Shown: positions 1 to 11,690, numbered from the stretch's first letter. The stretch: 64,000 bases of DNA from Dryococelus australis (GCA_029891345.1 CM057000.1:135562163-135626162), one strand, 5' to 3'. Program-made: numbers and translations. The notes: generated from the sequence alone by a model not told the origin.

Positions 1-426
1 ATTTTTTAGCGTATCAGCACAAATAATAACGAAAATAGCTTCGGAATTACGTGTTAATTTAAAAGTAAATGAAAATTTTCGTGAGTTAGTTTACCGTGTG
101 AATGCAGTCAAAAATTAATTTATAACTGTTAGGTACCTGCGTTTTTTTTTTTTCTTTTTTGTCAATGATACGAGTAGCATTAATGGCCTAATTTTGCGCT
201 GTTTTAAATTATGTGAACGGAATAAACAATCTTTACGTGAAATAATCTTTTGAGTACCTAGGTTAAGTTACTGAATGTTTTTTTTATAAGTAATGTTTTT
301 AAACGTGGTTTAACTTTTTATAAATCTCACAAAACTAGAATTCATTTCAAAATTAAAATAACTTTCGAGTAATGGCTCACCCAACACTGGCCCTCTACTG
401 ATAGGTACTCCCACCTAACACACATT
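1..426. other. AT-rich intergenic sequence
   Basis: No ORF, RNA gene or recognisable repeat is visible. It holds a T-rich run near 140-160 and ends where the family C MITE begins. Confidence 0.5.
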
Positions 427-856
427 AGACGCTTAGCACTGTCTTCACAAATTTTTAATCAACGGTTGAAAAATCACCCCATGATGAGCGTGGCTTTTTC
501 CAAGTGAGGCACGTATCAGAAGTGTTTCTATATATCCAATAACACAGAATTGCCTCATTTTTGTTTGAATTTGAAGTTTCACTGAACTTATATAGTATCT
601 CTAAATTTTAATAATTCATTTACATTTAATATGAATATAAACAGGGGAAAAGTACGTGTGTTGGTGATGCCTAACAAGAAATAGTTCTCCTACGAAATAT
701 AATTAGACCAGGTGCGCACGAATGCTGTGCGTTGTTCCTTGGGTATAATTTTCCAGACTTTGCTAAGCTTTATTTGTTTTAGGCTGGGAAACAGCCTGAA
801 ATTAGAACTTAAGTTGAGTTTCAAAGAAGTTGGAAGTTACCACGAAGCCTAGCTAC
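427..856 (-). mobile_element. Degenerate family C MITE, reverse orientation
   Basis: The stretch aligns by eye with the reverse of the family C elements at 8240-9086, 29859-30203 and 30944-31338. Shared blocks are the CACCCCATG segment near 475, the GGTGATGCCTAACAAGAAATA segment near 662, the GCGTTGTTCC segment near 728 and the end GGAAGTTACC near 830. Both termini are eroded, so the boundaries are approximate. The length of about 430 bp agrees with the other copies. It has no coding capacity. Confidence 0.55.
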
Positions 857-2548
857 GAGCAGGGACACGACCAATCTGTAAAGTTTAAGGGGCGACTGAA
901 TTTGTTAACTGAATTTTCAGTCTTTCTGACTAATTTACATAGAAAGTGTCTTTCCGCAGCTGGATCGTTGAAATATTTGGACATGGGTTTCATTGCCATT
1001 TTTGTTTAGCGCCCAAAGTGTTAGGATATAATGGCAAACCGCTGGTTTATACGTTCACTTCGCCGAGCCTCATTCTTTCAACGTAATGCAAACAGCCTGA
1101 AACAAGCCTGCAGGTATCAGATATCATCGTGGGGAAACTGAGCAATCTAAATTGATATGATACTATTCAGTAAGTAAAGAAATTATGCCACTTCTAACCC
1201 CGTCAAAGTGTAGCACAAAAACTTTTTCTTTCTGTTTGTAGCCAAACCAAAACTAAATATAGCAATATAATAGTTTAAAAAGTCCGCAAGAAAAATACTT
1301 ATGTCGTTGTTCTTCTTATAGGCCGTTTATCTTTGTCAATATGTATCCATGTAGGAACTTCTACATTTTTAACGAAAAATAATTACTATACGTCTTAGTA
1401 CACGTGTGTGACGTGTGTGTGTGTGATGTGTGTGTGTGTGCGTGCTTGCGGGTGTGTTTTAGTCGTTTGCGCGATGTTGAATGTTTTTTAGCTTTAGATT
1501 TTATTGTTTTTCCCCTCTTTATGTTTGGTACTGTACATTATTGTCAGTTAGTGACAATTATATCCCTTTCGTTTCTATAAATCGTTCTATTACAAATTAA
1601 GAATTCTTTATCTGCTACTTAGATGCATGTAAACTTACTGTAACTTATTTTGATATCCTTTGTTTCATAGCCTATATCTTGCTGTCGCTGTGCGTTAGCT
1701 TTGTTTTATTGCAATTCACATGATATTCTTAGTTTCATAACTTCGTGATTTGGTATCTCTGTGCGGTATCTTTTATTTAATTTATTTTTATTTTTCATTC
1801 TAGCAGTAGTAAAGTGTAAGGCAAGGCAGATATGACTTAAATTTTCCCCTTGTATAAATAAGTAGTAATTAAATTAATAACTCTCTACTTGGAGGAAAAA
1901 TGATGACAGTCAACTACCTTGATACAATACTTATATTTATTTTATTGATTAAAACTAATTAACTTTTCCAGCCACAGCTACCCTCACATACTCCTTACTC
2001 GAATCCCCGAATCCTCACCCAATGTGGATCAAACAATTTATCTGATATCTCCATGTGGATTTAAATATTCTCTTCGACAATTCGTCAGTGTACCTACAGA
2101 ATGAGCGAGCGAACTGCAACAACACATCATCTGTCTAAGCCAATCAGAAATGCTTTGAAACCCCTCGAAGCTCATCGGCGAACGATTGAAATATTCGGAA
2201 ATTAAATTAACTGAATATCATGATTGTTACAACAATAACATGAACTATAAGTGTGCTAATAATATCATTTGATAAAATTAAATTATTTAATTAATGTTTA
2301 TTAGTGTATTACAATTATCGCATGATGAGTAGAATGAAATTAGTTTCAAAGGAAACAGCTACAAAAATGAAGCATTAATAAAGCTGGTATGCAGCTAATT
2401 AAATAATGGATTTAAAAATGTATACATTATCTGTTACACTGCGTAGTGGTATTAATTTATTAATTAAGGAAATATACTTAGAACTATCTTTAAATAATGA
2501 CATATCTTCAAAAACAGTTTTGGGGCACAAGTTAACACAACTGCACTA
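857..2548. other. AT-rich intergenic sequence with a GT microsatellite
   Basis: Nothing recognisable apart from the interrupted GT repeat at 1403-1445. No ORF has coding character. Confidence 0.5.
1403..1445. repeat. Interrupted (GT)n microsatellite
   Basis: GT dinucleotides interrupted by GACG and GATG steps, continuing into GC/GT-rich sequence up to about 1456. Confidence 0.9.
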
Positions 2549-4261
2549 ATGGCACTCGAATACAAGCCAATTGTGCCCCATTATTTGTATATACGGAGAG
2601 GAGGCAGACATCCTTATCATCCAGTGGTTAGTATCAAGTATTTCACTTCCTTCCTTAGCAAACGTCCAGGTTTCAACACTACTAGTGTTTGTGCAGGGTT
2701 ATCGACGGTCCGATCCCTTAATTCGTTAAGCTTGAAAGAGTGTGTGTCGACTCAAACCATACTATATCTGCTTGTTCCTAGTCTAGTATATAATCCACGA
2801 AAAGAATGAATAATCCAGCGATAAACGTAGGTAAGTTTAATAAGGCGAATTGTAAGTCTGTATTAGCACAAAGGACTAGATTAAAGTTACGGCAAGGTAG
2901 TCTACGCGTCCCTTGGGATGTACGAGAACAGAAACAATTCGAGACATCAGGGCAAAGAAAATTGCCCACTCTCTCCTTTGCTTGTTCGTACTGTCTCACT
3001 CACAACCAATGGGGGATTTCTTTGAGGATTTTCGAGGTCGACGGTTAAGGGGCATTAGGAACTGAGCCAATGTAAGCTCCCTGTCACTTGACCTGGCTGT
3101 CTGTGATGCCACGATAAAGGAACATATTGGCTCGATATATGCTCTCTTCTGTTACACATACGACGGGCTCACAATTCGGTGTATGTTCGGTAGCTACTTG
3201 TATAGAAGACAGTCCGCTCTAAGCAGGGAAGTGTGTGCTTCTGCGGCATAAGCAATTTGTAAGGCAATTCGTAATGATTTCTTGATTCGCCCCTACCTTT
3301 TTTATATAGTTTTAACACCTCTTCTTCAGTTATCAATTTTTTTCGATGCATGTTTCAAGACAAACATAACATAAGGACGTCAGGCTGCATGTTGTATCGC
3401 TCTGCTTCATGCGACAGAGCGTTCAATTCCATTCGAACATTTGCAAATGGCAACGTTGAGCTTTCCTAAAGTGAAAAAAAAAAGATTGTTTCTTTATGGG
3501 CGATTCAAGTTATTAATGAATATATAACACGGAAAAAGGTAAGGCATCATAAACTTCTGTGGTTGTCCAAACTTTACATGTCGCTCATTTCTCATTAAAA
3601 ATAAATACCTTTGTGACCTAGCAGACATTTCATTTCGGACAAATTCTGATGTAGCTTGCATCTGCTCGCAATTTAAACTTTGTACAAAAAACACTAACTT
3701 GTTATGCATTACAAGTTATCAACATAGATGACGTGAATAGGAGACGGGTGTTCTGGACGACAAGATCTGCAGTTCTGACGTCGCTCAGATCAGAGCTGGA
3801 GGGCTTTATGAAAATCACGGGCAAAGTAGTTATATCGGTCTCCTATTACGCAGTAATCGAAAAATTGATCTATGCTTAGTCCGGGTCCAAATGAAAATTC
3901 ATAATTTTCAATACAGGAAAATGCTTTCATGTGTATTCCAGTACGGTATTGTTACGAACGGTCGCTTAGTCTCCACGCTTTCACCCGCTAAACAGGAGAG
4001 CGTATCGGTTGGTTATCTCTCCTGAAGGTAACGTCAGTGATCACCTGAAGAGTGATAGGGCGATGTGTCTCATCACGCCTGCCTCGTTATGGTTGACGGT
4101 ACTGACGTCACTTCCACCCGGTGCAGGAGTCGACAACTTGGGAGCGATTGTGCGAATCTTCTCGGTATCGCCTCCAATGGCGCAACTCCGAGATGCGAAG
4201 AACGATCTGGGCCAGGTCACCTCCACCTATAACAGCCACGACGTGCCTCTGTGTGGGCACT
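2549..4261. other. Unassigned intergenic sequence
   Basis: Several short overlapping ORFs of 60-87 codons on both strands show no motif, no conserved neighbour and no consistent frame. From about 3960 to 4260 the sequence becomes GC-richer and runs into a SINE tail; it may be part of an older repeat that I cannot name. Confidence 0.4.
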
Positions 4262-4375
4262 AATGCCCTGCTCTTGCATTCCGGCGCTGCTCCGTACTCA
4301 CTTCGCTTTACCGTTGTCGGCTCTTAAGACCTCGATTTTGAAAACCGCCCAAATCTCTCCACTGCACTCAGTCTT
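4262..4375 (+). mobile_element. tRNA-derived SINE (family S1), 3' part only
   Basis: Holds the family's central and 3' motifs: GCATTCCGGCGCTGCTCC, then TACTCAC, GGCTCTTAAGACCTCGAT and the tail CGCCCAAATCTCTCCACTG. The tRNA-like head is missing. Full copies elsewhere (7154-7412, 24641-24889) are about 250 bp, so roughly the last 110 bp survive here. 5' truncation is typical of SINE copies. Confidence 0.75.
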
Positions 4376-5022
4376 TCTGCCTCTACTTCTGCGCGGCTGT
4401 CCGGGTGGGAAGTGGCAAGGTTCACTTAGCAGATATTGAGGTAGGGTATGGTTCTCTGTGTCAGTGATACTGCGGACGGGGTGGCCACCACACGAAGAGC
4501 AGTTATGTGTACGCCATATAGACTGAAGATGAAGTAGACCGCTTATTCGTCTTCTGCGCATGTACCCAACATTGATCTATCCCAAAGAAACACAACATTC
4601 AAAGTCACATGGTCAATAGTGATGAACGTGTTTGTTCATATCTTAATTTTAATGACAAGCGCTTTTATGTGAATTAAATGCTTTCACCAATTTGAATTTA
4701 CTGTACCTGCATTCCAAATTGTTTTAGAGGAAATATTCAAATATCCCGAAGCACTCGTTGACTAAACAGTACAATCCACGTTGGTTTTGCTAGCCGTGTT
4801 GACATAGAAGCAGTTCGATGTTGGGACACGGAGACTGGTTGTCCGCAGTCAGCGAGATCGGTCTACCTCATCTCTAGTCTATGATGTACGCATACTTTCG
4901 GTGAAAACGCTCAGTCGTGCGAACTTTGCCGACCAGACAAGAGCATATACCAGCAAGAGCTAATCCCAGCGCTCACGCCGCTTCTACGCTATCCGCGTTG
5001 TTTTCGCAGAGAAAAATTATGA
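4376..5022. other. Unassigned intergenic sequence
   Basis: No feature recognised. The CpG-containing sequence around 4800-5000 carries no coding motif. Confidence 0.4.
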
Positions 5023-5030
5023 CCGATACC

Positions 5031-5298
5031 TAGAGACGTGCAAAATTCTCGTTATTGTTTAGCGGCCGACTGAACTACAAGATACTGTGCATTTGGCCGA
5101 CTTCTGCCATAGGCCGGCATTACGTCTGGCCGGCCTCACAGGAATCTTGAGCCAATAATGTAACTTCAGAGACTAGTGACCAATCTTCTTTAACAAAGAA
5201 AAGTAGATAGGTGACTACACTTAATAACTGTGCTCAGTTACACATAAAGCAGTGGGGTTTATCTTGTCGAAAGGTAACGCGAATTTTGCAGGTCTCTA
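5031..5298. mobile_element. hAT-like MITE (family J), copy 1
   Basis: Termini are TAGAGACGTGCAAAATTC on the left and the inverted GAATTTTGCAGGTCTCTA on the right. The element is flanked by an exact 8-bp duplication CCGATACC (5023-5030 and 5299-5306). An 8-bp duplication with short terminal inverted repeats is the signature of the hAT superfamily. At 268 bp it has no transposase. A second copy lies at 60069-60328 with the same termini. Confidence 0.85.
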
Positions 5299-5306
5299 CC
5301 GATACC

Positions 5307-5842
5307 ACATTCCTCCGCACAGGCAACGGCTATATTAACCACAATTCTGTGCATGGTTCCCAAAGCGATCAAAATGGCTGTCATCAGAGATTATGTTTTG
5401 AGGTTAAGACTTTTAACAAATGAAGGAAGGCAATTTTTGTGACATGAACAATACGGGCAAATCTTTCTGCTAAAGGCCAGGAGAATTTTGTGAATGTCTA
5501 TTTTCTTTTTCTATTTTTATTTAGTTTTGCTAGGTTGCACTGCTCAGCCTGGCAGTGACGTTATTGATAAGTATTTTCATTTCCCATCAGGCACATAATT
5601 TTGCCGAACGTAAATACACAATGCTTTTTTTTTTTCAGAATAACTAAAAACTTTGGCGTAGAAGAGGTACAATCACGTACTTGCTACTGCAAATTCCTAT
5701 GGTTTGTGGAATTCGTAACCTGTCGAGGTACATTGTTCGACTGTATTACAGGTGCTTTATTGAAATTCACTGCCTGGGAACTACCTGCAGTAGAAAGAGA
5801 GCGGGTAATGTTAAATTATAAAAACAAGGAAAATAATGGAAT
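5307..5842. other. AT-rich intergenic sequence
   Basis: Nothing recognised beyond short T runs, for example near 5625. Confidence 0.4.
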
Positions 5843-6854
5843 GGAGAGATTTTAGCGGCTTTTACCTCGAGGTCTTGAGAGCCGATGAGGGTGAAGCGAG
5901 ATGAGTATGGAGCAGCCCCGGAATGCGAGGGCGGGGGAAATGGGATATCGCCGAAAAAACGTGCTAATCACTGGCATCGCCCGGCACGATTCCCACACTG
6001 AGAAAGAGTTTTTGTTGAATCAAACAAGATTTGTTTGGTGCAACCAAATGATTTATTTGTATAGGAGCTATGACATATTTTGTTGCTGAAACCAAATTGT
6101 ATTGTTATTCTCATTTGGTTGCCTCAAACTGTAAGACTTAGTTGGTGCACCTAAATATTTGTTTGGCTACGCGTACATTAATCAGTTTGGGCCGATATAG
6201 AAAGTTTTAAAAGTTCGACCGACTTCCGAACCTAGATCACCTGCGTCCGAGCGCTAAGCCTTAGTAATCTCAGCTAATGTGACAACTGATAACGCCGGAA
6301 AGCTTTTACATAGATATACTGCAAATATTGGGCAACGTGTTCAAACAAATATTACAAGTTTTACAGCTTTACTTGTCAGTTTCTTGTTGCATTGTTTTAT
6401 TAATGTGTTTATACGATTGTTAAGCATCAATAGATACACTAATAAACACGGTTACTATCCCAATTGTTACAAAAAAAAATACAAACAAACTCTCGAACTG
6501 TATTTTCGAACGAAGGCAGTCAAATGAGCGGCCAAACAAATAAATACATTTGATTCAAGAAATCATTTACCTTACAGTCCAATTTTGTTTTGGCCCAACA
6601 CAGAAATTTTGTTTATTCAAACATATATTTCGTTAGACGAAGAAAAGTAATTTTGTTGCTTTTCAAATTTTGTTTGGTCAACAATATATTTAATTAGGGC
6701 TACTAAATATATATTTGGACCTATAGAAACAAATATTTTGTTTGGTTATGTCTCAGCGCACGTACGAAAATCTGGGAGCAGCACCGGCGGTAAACAAAAC
6801 CTGGCTGGCCTTGGTGTGAGACGAACGCCTTAGCTACTACACAATTGTGGCCCC
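5843..6854 (-). mobile_element. SINE (family S1) split by a 759-bp insertion
   Basis: Two pieces of one reverse-strand SINE lie on either side of another element. The 3' half is 5843-5997, ending in GGCACGATTCCCAC. The tRNA-like 5' half is 6757-6854, resuming in GTACGAAAATC and ending TTGTGGCCCC. Together they match the full-length copy at 7154-7412. The interrupting element at 5998-6756 is therefore younger. The head is eroded: the box regions are recognisable only by alignment to the other copies. Confidence 0.75.
5998..6756. mobile_element. TIR element inserted in a SINE (family D)
   Basis: The ends are CTGAGA and its inverse TCTCAG, at the exact positions where the SINE sequence stops and resumes. 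The interior is AT-rich and repeats the word TTTGTTTGGT many times on both strands, so the two halves are loosely inverted. There is no coding capacity; the ORFs inside are short and motif-free. The duplication is unclear: CCCACA on the left against CGCACG on the right. The superfamily is unknown. Confidence 0.55.
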
Positions 6855-7143
6855 TAAGAAGAAGACGGAAGACAACCAGTAAGACAGAATTATAGTCAAG
6901 CTATCTCAGTTTCAATGGAGACTTGGGCAGAGCAAGATGAGCGAGGTAAGTGTGTAAAACGTGTCTTTTATTTAATTTTGAATCTATAACGTGTCACGTG
7001 CACGTAGTTATAAGACATGCACACGGACACAAAAAAAACGGTTTGCTATCAGGAAAAATTACAGAGCGATTTCAAAACGAACCAGGAATCCAGTAAGACA
7101 CGTGGAGAAGACTGCCGTTAGGGTTGATTTCAAAGGGAGTTAT
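6855..7143. other. Unassigned intergenic spacer
   Basis: No feature seen between the two SINEs. Confidence 0.4.
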
Positions 7144-7153
7144 CACGAGTGAT

Positions 7154-7412
7154 CGGGCGAATGAACGAAGAGATTCCGGTGGCCCTTAACAGCGAAGTAT
7201 CAAGAGGCGATGAGGCTGATTGAGGTGAGTATGGAGCAGCGCCGGAATGATGAAATGGTGGGGGAAACGGGAGATCCCCGAGAAAAATCCACCGACCAAC
7301 GGCCACGTCCGGCACGATTCCCACTTGCGAAAATCCGGTGGCCCGGCTAGGGATTGAGCCCGGTTCGCCTAGGTGGGAGGCGAGCGGGCTAACCGCTCGG
7401 CCACCGCGGCCC
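7154..7412 (-). mobile_element. Full-length tRNA-derived SINE (family S1) with target duplication
   Basis: The best preserved S1 copy. On the minus strand it begins GGGGCCGCGGTGGCCGAGCG, a tRNA-like head with an A box (TGGCCGAGCGGTTA) and a B-box-like GGGCTCAATCC about 45 bp on. A tRNA-unrelated body with CGGGGATCTCCCGTTTCCCC follows, then the tail CGGAATCTCTTCGTTCATTC. It is flanked by the 10-bp duplication CACGAGTGAT (7144-7153 and 7413-7422). The long variable-arm-like region suggests a Ser or Leu type tRNA ancestor, which is an inference. Such elements rely on a partner LINE for movement. Confidence 0.92.
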
Positions 7413-7604
7413 CACGAGTGATTGGATTTTAAGTAGGTATACGCCTGCGGAATTAGCCTTCAGGGAAGCTGTGAAAATTCCTCTCGCGGTTCACAAGTGA
7501 CTCGGCACTTTGCCAAGCGATCCCCGGATATAAACTGCAGGGAGAGGATAATTTGCAACTGCAGCTCGCGACAAATTGGCTCATGTCGTGTGATGGCGGA
7601 ATCG

Positions 7605-8118
7605 CATAGCCCCGACGCACACGACACGACGGCCAACAGCCAACGAAATACAAGGTAGACGATTCGATACACGACGGTGTATCGACGGTCGATACACGAC
7701 CGATTCTGTCGTACGGCCAGCAATTTTGGGTTAGAAATTATTTCTATTCTTCGTCGTGTCGTGCGGCACGACGCACAGAACGTACAACATTGCAAAACGA
7801 AATTGTATTGCAAACTTTCCCTACAATAGTAAATACGTAGCTTAAAAGGAAAATAAATTGAAAATTACTGTATCTAACTCTATAAATAATAATTTTACTT
7901 TTGTATGCATTAGCGATACCAATTTGTCACCATTATGTATTACAAATTTCCCTCTTGTTCACCGCCTTTGAAACTAATGTAGCCGATCAGCGCCTTCTAA
8001 ATAGTTAGGTTAAATGCCGAGAGCGTGGTGTCGGTCGTCCTGTAAATACAAGTAGTCACATTGAAATGTGTCGTGGTTCCGTTTTTGGTCGTGTCGTGCT
8101 GTGTTGGTCAGGGCTATG
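7605..8118. mobile_element. 514-bp TIR MITE with internal hairpins (family E)
   Basis: The left end CATAGCCCCGACGCACACGA is the inverse of the right end CGTGTCGTGCTGTGTTGGTC plus AGGGCTATG, giving an imperfect TIR of about 30 bp. Inside there are two adjacent small hairpins: CGATACAC/GTGTATCG with a 4-base loop at 7665-7684, and CGGTCG/CGACCG at 7686-7702. The palindromic GTCGTGCGGCACGAC lies near 7757. There is no coding capacity. Flanking duplications are not clear, so the superfamily is open. Confidence 0.7.
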
Positions 8119-8239
8119 TAATTCCGGCATGACTGGCGAAGCGGATAGGATGAATTCCAAACGTCCAAGCAAGGGAGTTTCTTAAATCCAGCTCAGCAGT
8201 GTAAATGCTGCCTTCTGTTAACGCCAATGCACTACACGA

Positions 8240-9086
8240 TAAACTCGCGGTTACTTCAAACTTTTCTAAAGCCCTGCTGAATTTATACTTTCAGGATATT
8301 CCACCGTTCCATGCAAACAAATTTTAACCAAGTTACGGGCTGTTCACGGTAAAATGGGCACTTTTGAAAGCCCTGCTCAAGATCTAGTTGTATGCACGTT
8401 GTGTATTCTTCCGCCTTATGTAAAATTAACATTGGCGAGGCCCTCATCACTTTATTCATGCGCCGGTCGAGTGAAACTATAATATTATTTAAAAAAGTAA
8501 ATTTTTATATATATGCTTTTTTTTACACTTCGATGCATTAAAGAAAAAACATTAAGCGAAATAAATGATTTAAGCTATCACAAATAGTTACCTAAAACTA
8601 TTTATTTGACGTTAAGATATGGAACTACTTTCCCTCCATCGTTACCAACTTTACTGGGCGCATGTCACTCAGTGCGCTTGTTAAAATATATGCAGGTAAA
8701 AACAGTGACATTTCTGTAAGGTTGATTTGAAAAGTGCTCACTTGATCGCGAACAGCCTTTATGAGAACTACACCAAAGGGACAGAGCACTGCGTTCGCGC
8801 GCACTTAGGTTAATAATATTTTACGTAAGAACTATTTCTTACTAGGCATTACTAACACACCTATTTTCACTCTTATTTAGTCATATAAGTTATGGATTAA
8901 ATATTTAATTTGTAGATAGAATATAAGTAAAAGTTCAATTTCACCAAACAAGAAGAACTTTTATGTTAACGAAAGTGTAACACGCTTGGCCACATGGCAT
9001 ATCTAGAAAAGAACGAAACACGTCGGATATGGTGACATTTTTCAAAGGTTGGATTCAAAAAGTGTGAAGAAACCACGAATAAACTA
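8240..9086 (+). mobile_element. Family C MITE carrying a nested family A MITE
   Basis: Left terminus TAAACTCGCGGTTACTTC; right terminus GAAGAAACCACGAATAAACTA in inverse relation. The body matches the other C copies: GCCCTGCTGAATTTATACTTTC, CAAAGGGACAG, GGCATTACTAACACA. Without the nested A element (8336-8759) the copy is about 423 bp, like other C elements. Confidence 0.8.
8336..8759 (-). mobile_element. Family A MITE nested in a family C MITE
   Basis: 424 bp, with ends CGGGCTGTTCACGG and the inverse CGCGAACAGCCTT, both flanked by TA (8334-8335 and 8760-8761). The flanking C sequence joins cleanly when the element is removed. A TA duplication fits the Tc1/mariner superfamily. It is reversed relative to the copy at 33173-33585. 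No transposase. Confidence 0.88.
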
Positions 9087-9288
9087 CACTTGAATTTACA
9101 TCGAGCAAGAATTTAAAAAAATATTCCTCTGCCATTGAAAACATAGCCCTGCAAGTTTGTAGTTTCTCTGTATCCTTAAACTATACAGACCCAGTGAACA
9201 CACTATTGTACATTACGCGCGTGTAGGTAATTTCATGTATGTACTGCTAACTCCGCGGCTCAGAGACCAATTTTGGAAAAAGGGGGAG
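9087..9288. other. Unassigned spacer
   Basis: Nothing recognised; it ends in a G-rich stretch before a SINE. Confidence 0.4.
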
Positions 9289-9517
9289 GGGGCTTGGCAA
9301 GGTGGCTGAGCAGATAGACTGCTCGCCTCCAGCGGCCGGGTTACTTCCGGATTTTCTCAAGTTGGAATCGTGCCGGACGTCGCAACTGGTCGGCGGGTTT
9401 TCTCGGGGATATCCCGTTTCCCCTGTCCATGCATTCCGGCACTGTTCCATTCTCACCTCATTTCAAGGCCTCCTTGTTAAGAGCCGCCCAGATTTCGCAA
9501 CTCTACTCAATAACCAA
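9289..9517 (+). mobile_element. tRNA-derived SINE (family S1), diverged head
   Basis: Holds AAGGTGGCTGAGCAGATAGA in place of the usual A-box region, CTGCTCGCCTCC, then TCTCGGGGATATCCCGTTTC, GCATTCCGGCACTGTTCC and a tail of AACTCTACTC type. About 20 bases of the B-box region are missing compared with 24641-24889. It abuts the left end of the fold-back element at 9521. Confidence 0.8.
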
Positions 9518-9704
9518 TAGTAGTAGGGGAGTGATGGTTCTGGCCCACTAGGCACACTGACAAGGCATAATGCCATAAGATTAACCTGGTAAGGGTCTCG
9601 GACAGGAGAATACCAAGCAAAGTTCTGTCGTATGACTGGAAGAGCCTCTCTCGGGTTACTAGCTGCCGCTATCAGTTAATCCTGTGCTTTGATTGGTACA
9701 CATC

Positions 9705-9955
9705 AACATCCACCACAACATCCACAACCAGCACCACACCTAGCACCACATTAGCACCACATCTTAAGGTGACACCACAATAGCACCACATCTAACACCA
9801 TATCCTGAGGCAGCACTACAATAGCACCACACCTATCACCACATTAGCACCACATCCTGAGATAGTACCACAATAGCACGACACATAGCAATACATTAGT
9901 ACTACATCCTTAAGCAGTATCACAATTAGCACCACAATCTCCTCCTCCTGCTCCT
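9705..9955 (+). repeat. CACCAC-rich tandem repeat in the left arm
   Basis: Irregular repeats of AGCACCACA(T/C) interspersed with longer units containing ATCCTGAGGCAG or ATCTTAAGG. The inverse in the right arm (about 17320-17425) is much shorter, so unit number has changed since the arms separated. Confidence 0.8.
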
Positions 9956-10528
9956 CCTCCTTTCCACACAATACCACACTTCACTCTATCTGCTCCACCC
10001 CTTCAACTACCAACACCCCCTTTCCCCCTCTTATACCTAAGCTGTGTTGAGATTACTTCTGGAATTAATCGGCTACTTGCTGCGAGATTCTAGGCTCTCT
10101 CCTGCACTCCTCAGATATGGTTAACACCCTCCCCACGCCCTCCCTTCTCCTGTACTGCGATTGCTTAACCACACCCCCAACCTCCTCAACCATACACTCA
10201 TTCCAAGCCAGGTAGGTTGTGTTCAGTTCCAAATTTGCTTATTAAACAATCCTGCTGTGGCTATCGAAGTTGTAGAGTTGACCACCAGGAATGCTGATGT
10301 CTTTATTTGCTGTCATCGACCGCTAGGTAGCGCACAAACTCAATTAATCGATTACATTGATTTCTCACATCGACTACCAGAGAGCACACAAATCGCTCGT
10401 CCACCACAGCCAATGTTGTTTAATGCTATTATCCGTTACTACGAGCTCTGAGCTCGGCTGGAAGCATACGAAAATTTTCTCCATTATATATGTAATGCGT
10501 TAGTACACGATAAACATTTTTTGCTATC

Positions 10529-10592
10529 TAGTGATTTTGAACAAGGGAACCCTGGCTCGATAACTCAATTATCTAATCGATTGAGCTATCTT
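10529..10592 (-). other. tRNA-like sequence 2 (left arm)
   Basis: On the minus strand it reads GATAGCTCAATCGATTAGA (A-box-like) and then TTGTTCAAAATCAC (B-box-like) about 35 bases on. The counterpart in the right arm is at 16946-17001. Not a functional tRNA gene as far as I can fold it. Confidence 0.45.
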
Positions 10593-10705
10593 TTTTTGTC
10601 ATTTTTATTGTAGTTGTTGTAGTAGTAGCTGAAGAGTTAAAATTAGACCGACTTGTTGACAAGTTTCCAGTGCGACAAGCGAACTAAATATCTGCCATGT
10701 TGGAG

Positions 10706-10774
10706 GCAATGGGGTGCGAACCCGCGACCCTCCGGCTACAAGTCAACTACCCTACCCTGAGCTATGAGGGCAGG
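10706..10774 (-). other. tRNA-like sequence 1 (left arm)
   Basis: On the minus strand it starts GCCCTCATAGCTCAGGGTAG, followed by GACTTGTAGCC in the anticodon-loop position and GGGTCGCGGGTTCGCACCCC as the T arm. Box A and box B spacing is tRNA-like. The TGT in the loop suggests threonine tRNA ancestry, which is an inference. The acceptor ends do not pair well, so I call it tRNA-derived and not a gene. Confidence 0.6.
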
Positions 10775-11261
10775 GCGACTAAGTTGAAATTGAAGTTTTT
10801 ATAAGGTAAATAAATAATGATAATCTGCAAACTTGCAGATTCAAAATGAAGTTGTAATTTATAAACTGTAATTATATGAAAATATGATGTATTTATATTA
10901 ATATATGTATATAAAAGTGTAAAATTGTCAAACATACATGTTTGAAGCAACATGTTCACGAACTAGTATTTAAAAAGAGATTTTGTTTATGGGGACACAA
11001 CAGTCAAATATTGAAAACATTATTTTTTGAAAAGAAAATGTATGTCTTTAAATTTAAAATGTAGTAATTAATGTTTTTACAAATAAGTATATCGAGTAAC
11101 ATATCTAAATATTCGTATTTATTATACCAGAAAATGATTACATAACTATAAAGATCGCCATCTTGAATTTTCATAAGCTTAGATTTGATATAATTTTTAT
11201 TTTTAAATTCGTTATGTAACCCCTCCGAACATGAAACACAACTCATCGCTTACCTTACAAC

Positions 11262-11690
11262 AGGTCATTTAAGTCCTAAACCCTTTCTGCAAGGTCAATT
11301 TTGAGTTAAGCCCTTTTATAAATATACTCATAATTTCCGAACCATTGATGCTTTGGTCATCATATTCATAACATAGATATCATACCCAACATACAACATT
11401 ATGGTAATGTCATTTAAGCCCTAAAACATTTTTGCCAAGGTATATTGTGTTTAAGCTCTTTTATAAATGCAGTCATAATTTTTTAACCATGTGAGCTATA
11501 GCAATCAAATTTACAACATTGGCATCATACCAAATATAAGGAGTTATGTCTTTTTTTAAGCATAGTAACTCATAATTTCCAAACAGTTGATACTATAATC
11601 ATTAAATTCATAACACGTTCATCAGCCCCAGCAACAAACTATACTGTAAGATCAAACACAACTTAAAACCTTTTGTAAGCATAAACCTAT
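11262..11690 (+). repeat. Degenerate ~145-bp tandem repeat (left arm)
   Basis: About three units with the recurring blocks GTCATTTAAGYCCTAAA, AAGCYCTTTTATAAAT, CATAATTTYC, then CATCATACC and CAACAT. The same array appears inverted at 15905-16270. Confidence 0.7.

Noticed and set aside
1403-1445. Telomere-like repeat
   Set aside because: The run is GT/GTG without a TTAGG or TTAGGG unit.
7154-7412. Possible tRNA-Ser or tRNA-Leu gene on the minus strand
   Set aside because: The A and B boxes are present, but the same head is followed by the same non-tRNA body in several places, with target duplications, so it is a SINE.
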